Source: HXMU1420-13 sp024742815
GTDB lineage: Bacteria > Bacteroidota > Rhodothermia > Balneolales > Balneolaceae
Assembly: GCA_024742815.1 (NCBI GenBank)
Contig: JANSXX010000008.1
Coordinates: 62,001-126,000, forward strand
Length of the DNA stretch: 64,000 bases
Direction: 5' to 3'
Shown here piece by piece: positions 42,475 through 51,034 of this stretch; positions within the stretch are counted from its first letter, which is position 1; every line of letters begins with the position of its first letter. Under the pieces are notes generated by a model. The model searched no databases. It worked only from the letters and a program-made list of their open reading frames with translations, and was not told the DNA's origin. The position numbers and the translations under genes were made by a program.

Positions 42475-43320
42475 ATGTATAGAATAATTATAGGGTTTTG
42501 TTTATTACTAGTAGCAGCTAATTGTTCTACTATTACAGATGGTTTGAATGGGTGCTACTTAACAATCCCGGAAAACACGGGTGAGTATGAGACGAAACAG
42601 ATACCAGATTTAACCATCAACGTTGGGGATACATTGTGGATCTCACAGAAAGAGTATTTCAAAGGATCTGATAAATGTGATGCAGGGTACGGTTCATTTG
42701 AGTTTAATTTTTTTAGAATGGATTACGAACGGGCAAATATTATTCAATCAGATTTAAATTTTGGAGTAGTTGGAGTGATGGAAGGGAAAAGCACAATAGA
42801 ATTTAGCGGTAGTTATTTTGTGCGTAGAAACGATATATCTGTGGATGAAACTATTACGGGGGCGTTTAATATTAATGTAGTTAAAAACGGCGCGGTAGAA
42901 CAAGATGAACCGGAAGACCTACTAACTCCATTTAGTTTAATAAAAGATGCTAGTGTGAAAAAAAAGGAAAGAGCGAATAACATATATATTGAGCTGAATA
43001 TAGATTTTGAAAATGGTTACTTCGATAGAGAACATGTAAACACTAGCTTTTTTGTGAATAATACCGATAGGGAAGATTTGATGAATTATGAACGAAAAAG
43101 CACATTAGGATACGAATCTAGAGGTGCGGAGGTAAGATGGGATTCTTTAACTACTGAGAAATATGTTCGACTTTGGCGAACAAACCATGCTACATGGAAC
43201 CCAGAAACCGAAACTCACGACGAAAATTACAGCTCAAAAGTGCGACACTTTTTAAAAATTGAGAGCTTTCCGATTGATAAACCGGTTGCAGAAAGAGAGT
43301 TCAGAGTTACGGGCTTTTAA
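42475..43320 (+). CDS. Hypothetical lipoprotein
   Basis: 281 residues; signal peptide with lipobox VAANCSTI (Cys about 17). The first domain has an Ig-like pattern (DLTINVGDTLWISQKEYF, GVVGVMEGKSTIEFSGSY) with two cysteines (GCYLTI, KCDAGY). An acidic linker (VEQDEPEDLLTPF) leads to a second beta-rich domain. No family recognised. An exact TAnnTTTG element (TAGATTTG, 42375-42382) lies 93 bp upstream without a good -33 element. AT-rich, accessory. Confidence 0.6.
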   Translation: MYRIIIGFCLLLVAANCSTITDGLNGCYLTIPENTGEYETKQIPDLTINVGDTLWISQKEYFKGSDKCDAGYGSFEFNFFRMDYERANIIQSDLNFGVVGVMEGKSTIEFSGSYFVRRNDISVDETITGAFNINVVKNGAVEQDEPEDLLTPFSLIKDASVKKKERANNIYIELNIDFENGYFDREHVNTSFFVNNTDREDLMNYERKSTLGYESRGAEVRWDSLTTEKYVRLWRTNHATWNPETETHDENYSSKVRHFLKIESFPIDKPVAEREFRVTGF

Positions 43321-43462
43321 ATTGCTTACCAGAAATTATTAGCCAGTATAAAAAACTGATTTGATATAAAGAGTATTCAGTTTCGTACAGCTAGCTGAAT
43401 CTCAACATTCACTCAGGCTCAACAATCATAAGTCTGTATGCTCAATAAGCATTAGAGCCACA

Positions 43463-44380
43463 CTATTTCGCTGCAAAGCAGATATCGGTAATCAATTCCT
43501 TATCCGGCACCTCTCCGGGCATATTATGATACCATTCAAAAGGATGAATCCCTTTCTTTGAAGCGAACTCTTTTCCACGCTGCATATTCATTTGGGCACT
43601 CCAAGCGCCCCCCAAATGAGTGTATGCTCCAATATGGCGAACCACATGAATATTTGTTGAAGGAATTGTGCCGTTAAATAGATTAGCCGGTAAGGTATCC
43701 ACCGCAGATTTGACCCCTAAACACGCCGTATAGGTACATTCCATTTTGCGCATATTCCAATCGTGATAAATTGAAAATGCCCCTGTAATTTCTACACTGG
43801 CAGCACTGAGTTGGGTATTCAGCGTATCAAAGTCGGCGGCCATGGCCTCAATTTCTGAAATGGAACATGTTCTTTTAATGCCTACATACTTCGTTCCGGG
43901 AAAGGATTCAACACCTTTGAATTCCAGTTTCGATTCCACTTCTCCTTTTTCTACATAATCTTTCAACAGATTTAATCCGCGTTCGTAATCCATTCCCACA
44001 AAGCCTTCCATCATTTTTTTCATCCAAAACATGAAAAATGGTAGCGAGCTGTCCATCGTCCAGGTAACGTTGGTTTGATCTCCTTTTTCTTCTAAATGGA
44101 ATTCTACTTTTGCCGACGATTTCCACGGTTTCAGGAAATTTAGATCGTAGGTAATGTGCTCGTTTTCTTTTTCAGACGTAACTGTCATATTGCCTTCACC
44201 GGTACGCTTTCCATTCCACTCGTAGTATTTGGCGTCATCAGCAATGCTAAGTGATACACCGGGTTCCATAATTAACCAGGGCGACCATTTAGGCCAGTGG
44301 TTAAAATCATTCAGTTTTGAATATACAGTTGCGGCATTAGCATGTATAGTTGTGGATCGGGCGATATTCATTTTAGGCAT
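43463..44380 (-). CDS. SRPBCC (polyketide-cyclase-like) + GyrI-like effector-domain fusion
   Basis: A 305-residue cytosolic protein with two ligand-binding folds. Residues 1-145 are SRPBCC type (MNIARSTTIHANAATVYSKL, WPKWSPWLIMEPGV, NVTWTMDSSLPFF). Residues about 155-305 are of the GyrI/AraC-effector type (FPGTKYVGIKRTCSISEI, HVVRHIGAYTHLGGAW, NMPGEVPDKELITDICFAAK). Such fusions bind small hydrophobic ligands and are often seen near MerR/AraC regulators, but none is near here. ATG 44380 is used; the longer frame starts with TTG. Confidence 0.75.
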   Translation of the reverse strand: MPKMNIARSTTIHANAATVYSKLNDFNHWPKWSPWLIMEPGVSLSIADDAKYYEWNGKRTGEGNMTVTSEKENEHITYDLNFLKPWKSSAKVEFHLEEKGDQTNVTWTMDSSLPFFMFWMKKMMEGFVGMDYERGLNLLKDYVEKGEVESKLEFKGVESFPGTKYVGIKRTCSISEIEAMAADFDTLNTQLSAASVEITGAFSIYHDWNMRKMECTYTACLGVKSAVDTLPANLFNGTIPSTNIHVVRHIGAYTHLGGAWSAQMNMQRGKEFASKKGIHPFEWYHNMPGEVPDKELITDICFAAK

Positions 44381-44454
44381 GGCACACAATTAGTTAGACG
44401 GGTATGTGTGCAATGTATGTAATGCGTAGTATTTGTGCAAAATCATTTTTTAAA

Positions 44455-44490
44455 CAAAAAAACCCAGCCAAATAAATGACCGGGTTTCTT
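44455..44490 (-). terminator. Intrinsic terminator after the chemoreceptor gene
   Basis: Minus strand: AACCCGG...CTGGGTT with an AT loop, followed by TTTTTGTTT, 21 bp past the stop at 44511. Confidence 0.8.
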
Positions 44491-44510
44491 TTACAAGACT
44501 TGAATACTAC

Positions 44511-46103
44511 TTAGAAATCAAGAAAGGCGGTGTCGAGCTCTACTTCTTTAACCTGTTCAGGGCGTTTCAAGGTAGAAGTAGGTGCCGGCCTGGAGTTGCC
44601 GGGTTTTTGCATACCATCTAATTTATAATAGGAGATGGCTTCTTTTAAACGATTGCTTTGTCGGAGCAGGTCATCGGCCGAGGCTGCTAATTCTTCGCTG
44701 CTTGCTGCGCTTTGTTGTGCCAACGAATTCAATTGTTGAATAGACTTGTTTACTTCATTAGCACCTTTGCTCTGTTCTTCACTGGCCGCAGAAATCTCAT
44801 TTACCAGATTGCTGGTCTTGTCGATTTTCGGGATGGTATCGAACATAACCTCTCCTGCTAAGCTCGACATTTTATAGGCCGATTCAGTGAGTTCTACAAT
44901 CTCATCGCTCACGCTTTTACTTTTTTCGGCCAGCATTTGTACCTCACTCGCTACCACTGCAAATCCCTTACCGGCATCACCGGCACGAGCGGCTTCTATG
45001 GCTGCGTTTAATGCAAGAATATTAGTTTGGAATGCGATATCGCTAATCTGATTTATTCGATTGGTGATATTTTCGTTAGCGGCAATCGCCTGCTTCGATT
45101 TTTCTTCCACCTCTTTCAGCTGAGTGTTAGCAACGCGGGAAATAGAATTCGTTTCTGCTGCATTTTCGGCATTCATGTTAATAGTACGAGTTACCTCCTC
45201 CATTGTGGATGAAATTTCTTCCACGAATTCAGCTTGTTCATTGGAACTGGAAGCCATTTGATGGGAAGTACGTTCTAGCGATTGGCTGATTTGCGAAATC
45301 TCCATCGACTCGGCTTGTACTCCAAGAATTACATTTTGAAGCTGAGTTACCAGATTGTCGAGAGCTTTGGAAATATCGCCGATTTCGTCTTTTCGTTTTA
45401 AGAATGATGGTGGAACTTGCACATCCAAATACCCATCCGACAAGCGCTGAATGTTTACCACTGTTTTCTTTAATGCGCCTACAATCGCTTGTGATAAGAA
45501 AAGTGAAATTCCGATAAAAAACGCCAGACTGATAAAGAGTACATTATTAACCGTATCGCTTTGTTCGGCGAGATAATTTCTGGCTTCATCAAATGCTTGA
45601 TCGACATTGATTCCCGAAATTTCTACAAGGTGTTTCTTTAACACATCGAGTTCCGCAATCATGGCTTGTACGTTTTCAGTAACAGCATCCGAATAATCTT
45701 CCTGAATCATCAAAGCAGAAGCCTGATAGCCGTATTTGAAGTAGGTATTAAAAGACTTCAAAGTGTTATCTAGCGCCTCGAAATCATCATCATTTTTAAC
45801 TGATTTTGCACTATCAACCAACGCTCTAAATGTATTTGCTAATACTTCTGTCTTTGCCAATGCCGAGGTATCCATGGCAGCAACGGCGTCTTGTAATCCT
45901 TTTTGTATGGCAACCTGCGTTGCTTTCATGTTGGTAGTGTAATCGTTGTACGGGATGTACGAGTACTGCACCAAATCAAGCTCAGCTCTAATTTGCTGGC
46001 TACTATCTTTATTTGTGGTGTAAATCAATGCAACAACCAATACAAATACTGCGGGGAAACCGAGAATTTTATATCGAAGTCGCACACTGTTTAAAATGTT
46101 CAT
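44511..46103 (-). CDS. Methyl-accepting chemotaxis protein
   Basis: A 530-residue chemoreceptor. TM1 (about 12-28), a periplasmic four-helix-bundle sensor (about 30-190), TM2 (about 192-212), a HAMP domain (about 213-265; VQVPPSFLKRKDEIGDISKAL), and a cytoplasmic signalling domain with the hairpin tip IAFQTNILALNAAIEAARAG (about 355-375) and GFAVVASEVQMLAEKS. It ends in a basic/acidic tail without a CheR-binding NWETF pentapeptide. It is the third gene after a porin and a small binding-protein-like gene on the same strand, suggesting it senses a solute linked to them. No che genes are in the window. Confidence 0.92.
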   Translation of the reverse strand: MNILNSVRLRYKILGFPAVFVLVVALIYTTNKDSSQQIRAELDLVQYSYIPYNDYTTNMKATQVAIQKGLQDAVAAMDTSALAKTEVLANTFRALVDSAKSVKNDDDFEALDNTLKSFNTYFKYGYQASALMIQEDYSDAVTENVQAMIAELDVLKKHLVEISGINVDQAFDEARNYLAEQSDTVNNVLFISLAFFIGISLFLSQAIVGALKKTVVNIQRLSDGYLDVQVPPSFLKRKDEIGDISKALDNLVTQLQNVILGVQAESMEISQISQSLERTSHQMASSSNEQAEFVEEISSTMEEVTRTINMNAENAAETNSISRVANTQLKEVEEKSKQAIAANENITNRINQISDIAFQTNILALNAAIEAARAGDAGKGFAVVASEVQMLAEKSKSVSDEIVELTESAYKMSSLAGEVMFDTIPKIDKTSNLVNEISAASEEQSKGANEVNKSIQQLNSLAQQSAASSEELAASADDLLRQSNRLKEAISYYKLDGMQKPGNSRPAPTSTLKRPEQVKEVELDTAFLDF

Positions 46104-46156
46104 ATCAAAGCCTTGTAATTTTTGGTATGGATATGCCTGAACTTAGTATCCCCCAC

Positions 46157-46172
46157 GGGCCCTTCCGGACCC
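46157..46172 (-). promoter_or_regulatory. GNRA-type hairpin between the binding-protein gene and MCP
   Basis: Minus strand GGGTCC-GGAA-GGGCCC: a 6-bp stem (one G-U pair) closed by a GGAA tetraloop, 54 bp before the chemoreceptor start. GC-rich compared with the surrounding spacer. It may stabilise or process the mRNA to set different levels for the genes on either side. Role inferred. Confidence 0.5.
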
Positions 46173-46189
46173 ATGAGTGAATAACTAAA

Positions 46190-46609
46190 TTAGTTTACGG
46201 CTACAACTTTAACCCCGCTTACATCTGCATCTGCGCTGATGTAACCAACCGCGCCGGGATTGTTTTTTACGAATGCGATAACTTCTGCATCGCTTGGTCG
46301 TTCCGCCGGGGCCGTTCCTGCACCTGAGAAGGCCGCTTGTTGCCAATGGCTACGAATTGCACCTACACTTCGGCCATGTATTTCCTGCGAAAATTCAGCT
46401 CTGGTTGCAGATCGAGCTGTTTGATCTACAGGCACGATTTTACTGCCATCGTCCCAACTTGTTTTAGTTTTAAGAAAGATTTCTGATACATCCTTTTTAC
46501 TTAAGGAAGTAGTGGCATTTGCTTCGTTAACAATGACTTTAAAATTTTGCGCCTGAAGAGCTACCGAAGCAACAAATAAGAATAACGTGCTAAGTATTAT
46601 TTTTTTCAT
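46190..46609 (-). CDS. Small phosphate-binding-protein-like (PstS-type) secreted protein
   Basis: A 139-residue exported protein (signal peptide KKIILSTLFLFVASVALQAQ). The mature part matches one lobe of the phosphate ABC transporter substrate-binding fold (PBP-like domain): VIVNEANATTSLSKKDVSEIFL, KIVPVDQTARSATRAEFSQ, and IAFVKNNPGAVGYISADADV. At about 140 residues it is half the size of a true PstS, and no ABC transporter genes follow. It lies 10 bp after the porin gene and before the chemoreceptor, so all three are likely one operon. It may act as a periplasmic ligand carrier for the receptor. Confidence 0.75.
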   Translation of the reverse strand: MKKIILSTLFLFVASVALQAQNFKVIVNEANATTSLSKKDVSEIFLKTKTSWDDGSKIVPVDQTARSATRAEFSQEIHGRSVGAIRSHWQQAAFSGAGTAPAERPSDAEVIAFVKNNPGAVGYISADADVSGVKVVAVN

Positions 46610-46619
46610 GATGAGCTCC

Positions 46620-47789
46620 TTAGAACGAATAAATTAAAGTTGCGATAAGGCCATTCACATTGCCGCTGGAATGATCGTACATCATATATTCAACTTTTAG
46701 AGTACGCTCGAAGCTTGGCTTGTAGTTGATACCTGCAGTAAAGCGTGAATACTCGATATCATCAGTGAGTTGATCTTCGTAGCGAACGTATGGAGTAAAC
46801 TTCTCAATTCGATGGCTTAGCTCAACAAAAGAACCTTCAAGATCTACATCGCCACCTGCGGTTAGTGGTGCGGGGTTACCCATAAACATATACACGATTG
46901 GGTCGATCTCAAGGTTTCCTCGCCATAATTCGCCGGCTATTTTAGTATTCTCATACTGTACCTTAGCATTAAATCCGTACGTGGGACGATCTAATTTTGT
47001 ATTAATAACTGTTTCTGTTTCAGGAAATCCGGGGAAAAGTGCGTCAGCAGGAATAGTTACATCTAAAGGGATTTCTTCTTGCTTTGGCTTAAAGTAACTA
47101 GCTCCAACTTCAACCAACTGCTTGTAAGCAAAACTCACAGCTGCACCAATAGCCGTGTTGTAGGTATTATTGTAAGATCTATCGATTGAGTAAGGGGAGT
47201 TAATTTGCTCTTTGAAGTAAGGTACTTCGCTACCAAAGAAGCCAACCGCACCTGTTGGTAACCAAGTTGTATTTCGGTAGCCACCTGCGAATACGTCGTA
47301 CTTTAGTTTTACATCCTCTCCAATTGCACCATTAATCGAAACTCCATCCATATTTAATGGAAAGAACTCGTGATTGGTGATTAGGATTGGAAGCGTTGCA
47401 CTGGTATTCACCGGCGCATAGTAATAGGTGTTCATTGGGCTTAACGGAAGTAAGAACCGACCCACTTTAAAGTTGACCATTTTAGACATAGACAATTCAC
47501 CAAATGCTTCGTTTAGCATTTGATCGAATTCGAACTCCGGTCGGTAAACGAATACGGTTTTAAGGCGTAAACTTGATGTTGGCATGTATGTAACCAGCAT
47601 GCCTGCTTCAGAAACGGCAGATCCGGCTGTTACCCGGTAATTTTCTAGGTTATCGAAATAATTAAATTCCGTTGATATGTAACCCGTAATGTTCGTTTGA
47701 GGCTCAAAATAATCTTGAGCTTGTACGGCTTGAACTCCGAAAACCAACAAAAGGGTGAATAGTAGTTTAGTGTAAATTCGCTGCACCAT
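46620..47789 (-). CDS. Outer-membrane porin-like beta-barrel
   Basis: A 389-residue exported barrel. A signal peptide (RIYTKLLFTLLLVFGVQAVQ) precedes NITGYISTEFNYFDNLENYRVTAGSAVSEAGMLVTYMP, the alternating amphipathic strands of a barrel, VGRFLLPLSPMN, and a terminal aromatic residue (ATLIYSF), as outer-membrane proteins have. It is similar to the phosphate-selective OprO/P-like or general porins that recur beside small PBP-like genes, though specificity cannot be read here. ATG 47789 is used; ATG 47813 would add eight residues before the signal. Confidence 0.75.
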   Translation of the reverse strand: MVQRIYTKLLFTLLLVFGVQAVQAQDYFEPQTNITGYISTEFNYFDNLENYRVTAGSAVSEAGMLVTYMPTSSLRLKTVFVYRPEFEFDQMLNEAFGELSMSKMVNFKVGRFLLPLSPMNTYYYAPVNTSATLPILITNHEFFPLNMDGVSINGAIGEDVKLKYDVFAGGYRNTTWLPTGAVGFFGSEVPYFKEQINSPYSIDRSYNNTYNTAIGAAVSFAYKQLVEVGASYFKPKQEEIPLDVTIPADALFPGFPETETVINTKLDRPTYGFNAKVQYENTKIAGELWRGNLEIDPIVYMFMGNPAPLTAGGDVDLEGSFVELSHRIEKFTPYVRYEDQLTDDIEYSRFTAGINYKPSFERTLKVEYMMYDHSSGNVNGLIATLIYSF

Positions 47790-47813
47790 TGCTTTATTTT
47801 TTTGTTTTAGCAT

Positions 47814-48118
47814 TGCGGGAGAAAAGAATCTGTATCCTTCACGTTATTGATCCCGTTGAGTAGCTTTTAAGCTTTGTTGATACAGTTATCGGCAGGGAGA
47901 AAAGAAATCCTTATAGAATTATTCTAAACTCATCATAAAATCTCTGTAAGTGACAACATACCAATGTGTTAAGGAGCTAGATATTTTATAATTACAGATA
48001 AAGAAAGGGCTATGGCAGTATCAATTTGAGCAATAAGTGGTTAAGAGCCTACTGCTTAGAATCATGTGTTGATAAATTGTGCATAAATGCTTGGGGGAGA
48101 ATTTCTTTGAGAGCGAGT
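47814..48118. other. Upstream region of the porin operon
   Basis: 305 bp without a gene. An odd palindrome TAGAAT-T-ATTCTA lies at 47914-47926, about 125 bp upstream of the porin start, and is a possible operator. No other structure noted. Confidence 0.4.
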
Positions 48119-48337
48119 TCAGCTATCTATTGTAAATTGGAACACATCTTGAATTGAACAATCAAAAGCGACCGCAATTTTAAAAGCCACTTCCAGCGAG
48201 GGAGAATATTTCGCTGCTTCAATGGCATTAATGGTTTGTCTGGTTACTCCCACTCGGTCCGCTAGCTCCTGCTGAGTCATTTCGTTATTCATGAACCGTA
48301 ATGTTCGAATATTATTGGTGATTTTTCCTTCAATCAT
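48119..48337 (-). CDS. HTH transcriptional regulator (XRE/YozG-like)
   Basis: A 72-residue Cro/CI-type helix-turn-helix protein: IRTLRFMNNEMTQQELADRV, then GVTRQTINAIEAAKYSPSLEVAFKIAVAFDCSI, the complete HTH core of the small YozG-like regulators. In many genomes this regulator lies next to a gene for a DUF2178-like membrane protein, as here (gene at 48524, same strand, 186-bp gap). It probably represses that locus, though the target site was not identified. Confidence 0.85.
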   Translation of the reverse strand: MIEGKITNNIRTLRFMNNEMTQQELADRVGVTRQTINAIEAAKYSPSLEVAFKIAVAFDCSIQDVFQFTIDS

Positions 48338-48402
48338 ATCGATTTAATTGTTGGGTTCTCAATTCAAAATGAAAGATTTAAGATTAAAAATTCAGCGGGC
48401 GG

Positions 48403-48505
48403 TCATTGCGAGCGACCCGTAGACCTATAGTCTAAGCAGATAAAACTCGACGCGGCAATCTTGGGCTAAGAGTGTTGAGTGCTAAGTGTTGAGTTTTGAG
48501 TTGGA
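48403..48505. repeat. Extragenic repeats between the HTH gene and the membrane gene
   Basis: CATTGCGAGCGACCCGTAG...GACGCGGCAATCTT (48403-48465) is the common extragenic pattern seen in many Bacteroidota. It is followed by GAGTGTTGAGTGCTAAGTG...TTGAGTTTTGAGTTGG (48469-48505), a GTTGAGT microrepeat. Confidence 0.6.
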
Positions 48506-48523
48506 AGAAGGACATCGCGACGC

Positions 48524-48967
48524 TTACTTCGTTCGGTAGTAATAAATCATCACAGATCGTTTTGCGGCACTTGCTAAATAAAGCGTGATAAAGAGGAAAT
48601 GAAAGATGGTAGTTGTGTTTACTACTTTGGTGTATTCTTCCAATTCAGGGCCAATCGTGTTTGAAATAAATAATTGAACTAGGGTAACCATCACTCCAAA
48701 TACCAATAAGGCGTAGCCAATTTTATGGCCTTTTCCTTCAATCATGTGATCTCTTTCGTCTTTTACTACTTTTCGGCTGCTTTCACTTATTTCAACCACA
48801 ATCTCTACAATTACTGCTATCCAGAATACATTGAAGAAAACTTTAAACAGTTTAGATGAGAAATCCGGAATAGCGTCCGGCCAGCCAAAAACCATTAATA
48901 CATAAAAAACCATTACCGAAGTTGTAGTAGCTAGGGAAGTCCAGGAAAGAATTTCTGAGCGTGACAT
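48524..48967 (-). CDS. DUF2178-like four-helix membrane protein
   Basis: A 147-residue integral membrane protein. Helices at about 8-28, 44-62, 82-100 and 118-136 surround the cytoplasmic KDERDHMIEGKGHKIGY loop, which resembles the DERxxxIxxKA motif of DUF2178 proteins. Such proteins are frequently paired with YozG-like HTH regulators, as here. Function unknown. Confidence 0.65.
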   Translation of the reverse strand: MSRSEILSWTSLATTTSVMVFYVLMVFGWPDAIPDFSSKLFKVFFNVFWIAVIVEIVVEISESSRKVVKDERDHMIEGKGHKIGYALLVFGVMVTLVQLFISNTIGPELEEYTKVVNTTTIFHFLFITLYLASAAKRSVMIYYYRTK

Positions 48968-49044
48968 GTGTTCTCCGTTTAGTTTGATGTCAGGCAGGCT
49001 TTACGTAATGTAAAAAATATGTTACAGAGTGTAAGAAATTTTTT

Positions 49045-49290
49045 TCAAGGACACCGTTTTCTCCTAAACTCGTTCTTGATTGGCTCCAGTACTTCATCAA
49101 TTCCGTTGATTTTTATTTCATACATGGTAGATAAGTACTGCCCGAGTTGTCCATTAGGAAACCCTTCTCGACTAAACCACTCTAAATAATGCACGGGCAG
49201 ATCGGTTATGTAACGCCCTTCATATTTTCCAAAGGGCATTCGGGCTTGTACTAAATGAATGAGAAATGAAGAATCGTACATAGGTCGCAT
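49045..49290 (-). CDS. DUF3820 family protein
   Basis: An 81-residue protein with the DUF3820 motif MPFGKYEGRYITDLPVHYLE, then WFSREGFPNGQLGQYLSTM. Characterised relatives (putative quorum-sensing-regulated virulence factors) have no firmly established activity; the family resembles the small nuclease-associated domain found beside exonuclease modules. Two start codons (49290, 49281) are possible. Monocistronic. Confidence 0.8.
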   Translation of the reverse strand: MRPMYDSSFLIHLVQARMPFGKYEGRYITDLPVHYLEWFSREGFPNGQLGQYLSTMYEIKINGIDEVLEPIKNEFRRKRCP

Positions 49291-49322
49291 TAAAATGTGA
49301 ATGAAGATAGGTTTTAATTATA

Positions 49323-49330
49323 TACCTTTG
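49323..49330 (+). promoter_or_regulatory. Putative -7 element for the lipoprotein pair
   Basis: TACCTTTG matches TAnnTTTG exactly and ends 23 bp before the ATG at 49354. The -33 element is weak. Confidence 0.4.
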
Positions 49331-49353
49331 TACAGGCAAAATTTTAAACTTTG

Positions 49354-49713
49354 ATGCGCACTTCAATACTCTTATCCATTTTACTAATTAGTATCACATC
49401 TAGTTGTGAGTCTATTTTCAATAACGAAAATAATGAAGAGGCTCTATCTGCCATCATACAAAACGATACGTTCATCATTAAAAACAACTTGCCGTTCGAT
49501 GTATACTTTTTCGCCGTTGATCAGGAAACATCGTACGTAATCGATTGGATACCTGTTGAAAGCGATGCCAACCGAGTGAAAGCAGGAAGTTTTCGGAAAT
49601 TTCCTGCCGATATAATTGTTGGTTACACCCAAGGGAAAACAGCCATAGCTTATTTTTGGAATGGCAGGGAGTACTGGAACACACTAATTATTGACGAACA
49701 TCCGGAGTTATAA
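49354..49713 (+). CDS. Small lipoprotein, tandem paralogue 1
   Basis: 119 residues from ATG 49354 (an upstream TTG codon is ignored). Signal peptide with lipobox SITSSCESIF. The mature protein contains AIIQNDTFIIKNNLPFDVYF then FAVDQETSYVIDWIPVESD, which aligns with the next gene (AIVKDEQLIIKNNQAFDVYY, FAVDKASLPYIFWAPIVSD). The TAATG overlap at 49711-49715 couples the two. Function unknown. Confidence 0.7.
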   Translation: MRTSILLSILLISITSSCESIFNNENNEEALSAIIQNDTFIIKNNLPFDVYFFAVDQETSYVIDWIPVESDANRVKAGSFRKFPADIIVGYTQGKTAIAYFWNGREYWNTLIIDEHPEL

Positions 49714-50057
49714 TGAAAAAGCTATCTGCATGTTTGTTCGTATTATTTTTGATTAACGGATGTTCTGTTTTTGATAACGAACAATCCGGCGATGCGGTGG
49801 AGGCAATCGTAAAAGATGAACAATTGATCATTAAAAATAATCAGGCCTTCGATGTATATTACTTTGCGGTAGATAAAGCGAGTCTGCCTTATATTTTTTG
49901 GGCACCCATCGTAAGCGATGAAAACAAAATTCAATCAGATGCTTTGACAGCGATTTCTTTATCTGAGATATTTTCGAACAACGAACATGGGACCATCGTG
50001 GTTTTTTATTGGGATGAAGAAGTGAGTGAAATCTTTAACATCGAAATTGAAGAATAA
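49713..50057 (+). CDS. Small lipoprotein, tandem paralogue 2
   Basis: 114 residues; lipobox FLINGCSVFDN. Shares with its upstream neighbour the pattern AI(V/I)xxDxxxIIKNNxxFDVYxFAVD and the WxP(V/I)xSD block, so it arose by tandem duplication. The start overlaps the previous stop by one base. The proteins are acidic and probably face the periplasm or the outside. Function unknown. Confidence 0.7.
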   Translation: MKKLSACLFVLFLINGCSVFDNEQSGDAVEAIVKDEQLIIKNNQAFDVYYFAVDKASLPYIFWAPIVSDENKIQSDALTAISLSEIFSNNEHGTIVVFYWDEEVSEIFNIEIEE

Positions 50058-50072
50058 GTCGAATTAAGGCTG

Positions 50073-50108
50073 GCTCTTTTGTAGTTTCATCAAAAAAAAT
50101 AAAAGAGC
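50073..50108 (+). promoter_or_regulatory. Inverted repeat ending at the AtuA-like start codon
   Basis: GCTCTTTT (50073-50080) and AAAAGAGC (50101-50108) form an 8-bp stem whose right arm abuts the ATG at 50109. It could hide the translation start or act as a weak terminator of the lipoprotein pair. Confidence 0.45.
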
Positions 50109-50456
50109 ATGCCGGTAGTAAAACTTATTGAGATTGCACATGGTCGCAGCGGCGACAAAGGAAATGGTAGTAATGTAGGGATTATTGCACGTCACCCTGA
50201 TATCTATCCATTCTTAAAAGAAACACTTACATCCGACGTAGTAAAAGAACACATGAAGTATGTGTGCAAAGGTGATGTTGAGCGTTACGAGTTACCTAAC
50301 ATCGGTGCCTTAAATTTTATTTTGAATGAGAGCTTAGGTGGTGGTGGCACCGTTTCTTTAAAGTTAGATGCCCAAGGTAAAACGCATGCTTCTCAGGTTT
50401 TACGCATGGACATTGACGTGCCCCAAGAGTTGCTGGATCTTGTACCCAAAAACTAA
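50109..50456 (+). CDS. AtuA-like ferredoxin-fold domain protein (stand-alone)
   Basis: A 115-residue protein matching the C-terminal ferredoxin-fold domain of AtuA/DUF1446 proteins: LIEIAHGRSGDKGNGSNVGI, YELPNIGALNFILNESLGGG, and LRMDIDVPQELLDLVPKN. In citronellol catabolism this domain is fused to a DUF1446 domain; here it is a separate gene with no DUF1446 partner in the window. Possibly a subunit of an acyclic terpenoid or acyl-CoA pathway enzyme, but unproven. Confidence 0.8.
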   Translation: MPVVKLIEIAHGRSGDKGNGSNVGIIARHPDIYPFLKETLTSDVVKEHMKYVCKGDVERYELPNIGALNFILNESLGGGGTVSLKLDAQGKTHASQVLRMDIDVPQELLDLVPKN

Positions 50457-50468
50457 GCTTGTTTTATC

Positions 50469-51029
50469 TTACTCTCCGTAAAATCGGATGGGAATATCTA
50501 CTCGAACTACATCCCAAGCTAAGCTTAAAGTAGTTAAAGAATTCTGTACCTCGCTAAACGCAATAGTGAATGCCTCTATGGGAGTATCTAGGTTAATCAC
50601 GGGCACATCAAAACGTACATAATCCCTTCGTTCATCGTATTCAAAAGCTCCCCATTGTCCCAACTCAGAGTTTAAAATAATTGTCCAGGTATTTTCATTT
50701 GGGATGGTAAATAAACTATAAGTACCGGCATCAATTACATTATCGGCCATTAAAACCGGTCGTGTGAATGTAATTTCTGTAGCTTCGTTTGCACCGGTTC
50801 TCCAAACTTCGCCAAAAGGCTCCCATTCACCAAAAATTGTACGCCCTTTGCGATAGGGTTGCCCATATACCACTTTTATATAGGTGCCTTCGTGTTTAAC
50901 ACTGCTTATTGATATAGGACTTTTTCGGTTTGCTACGGATTCAAAATCAGAATCCTGATTTTTTTGCGAGCCACAAGCGGCTAACGAAATACATAAAAAA
51001 AGAATCAGACCTACACTAACCGATCTCAT
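50469..51029 (-). CDS. DUF2911 lipoprotein
   Basis: A 186-residue lipoprotein with lipobox SLAACGSQ (Cys about 19). The mature part is a DUF2911 domain: KVVYGQPYRKGRTIFGEWEP, WRTGANEATEITFTRPVLM, and ISAGTYSL-like IDAGTYSLFTIPNENTWTII. The family is widespread in Bacteroidota and without known function. It lies five bases from the end of the large outer-membrane fusion gene on the same strand, so the two likely form one transcript. Confidence 0.85.
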   Translation of the reverse strand: MRSVSVGLILFLCISLAACGSQKNQDSDFESVANRKSPISISSVKHEGTYIKVVYGQPYRKGRTIFGEWEPFGEVWRTGANEATEITFTRPVLMADNVIDAGTYSLFTIPNENTWTIILNSELGQWGAFEYDERRDYVRFDVPVINLDTPIEAFTIAFSEVQNSLTTLSLAWDVVRVDIPIRFYGE

Positions 51030-51034
51030 AAAAC

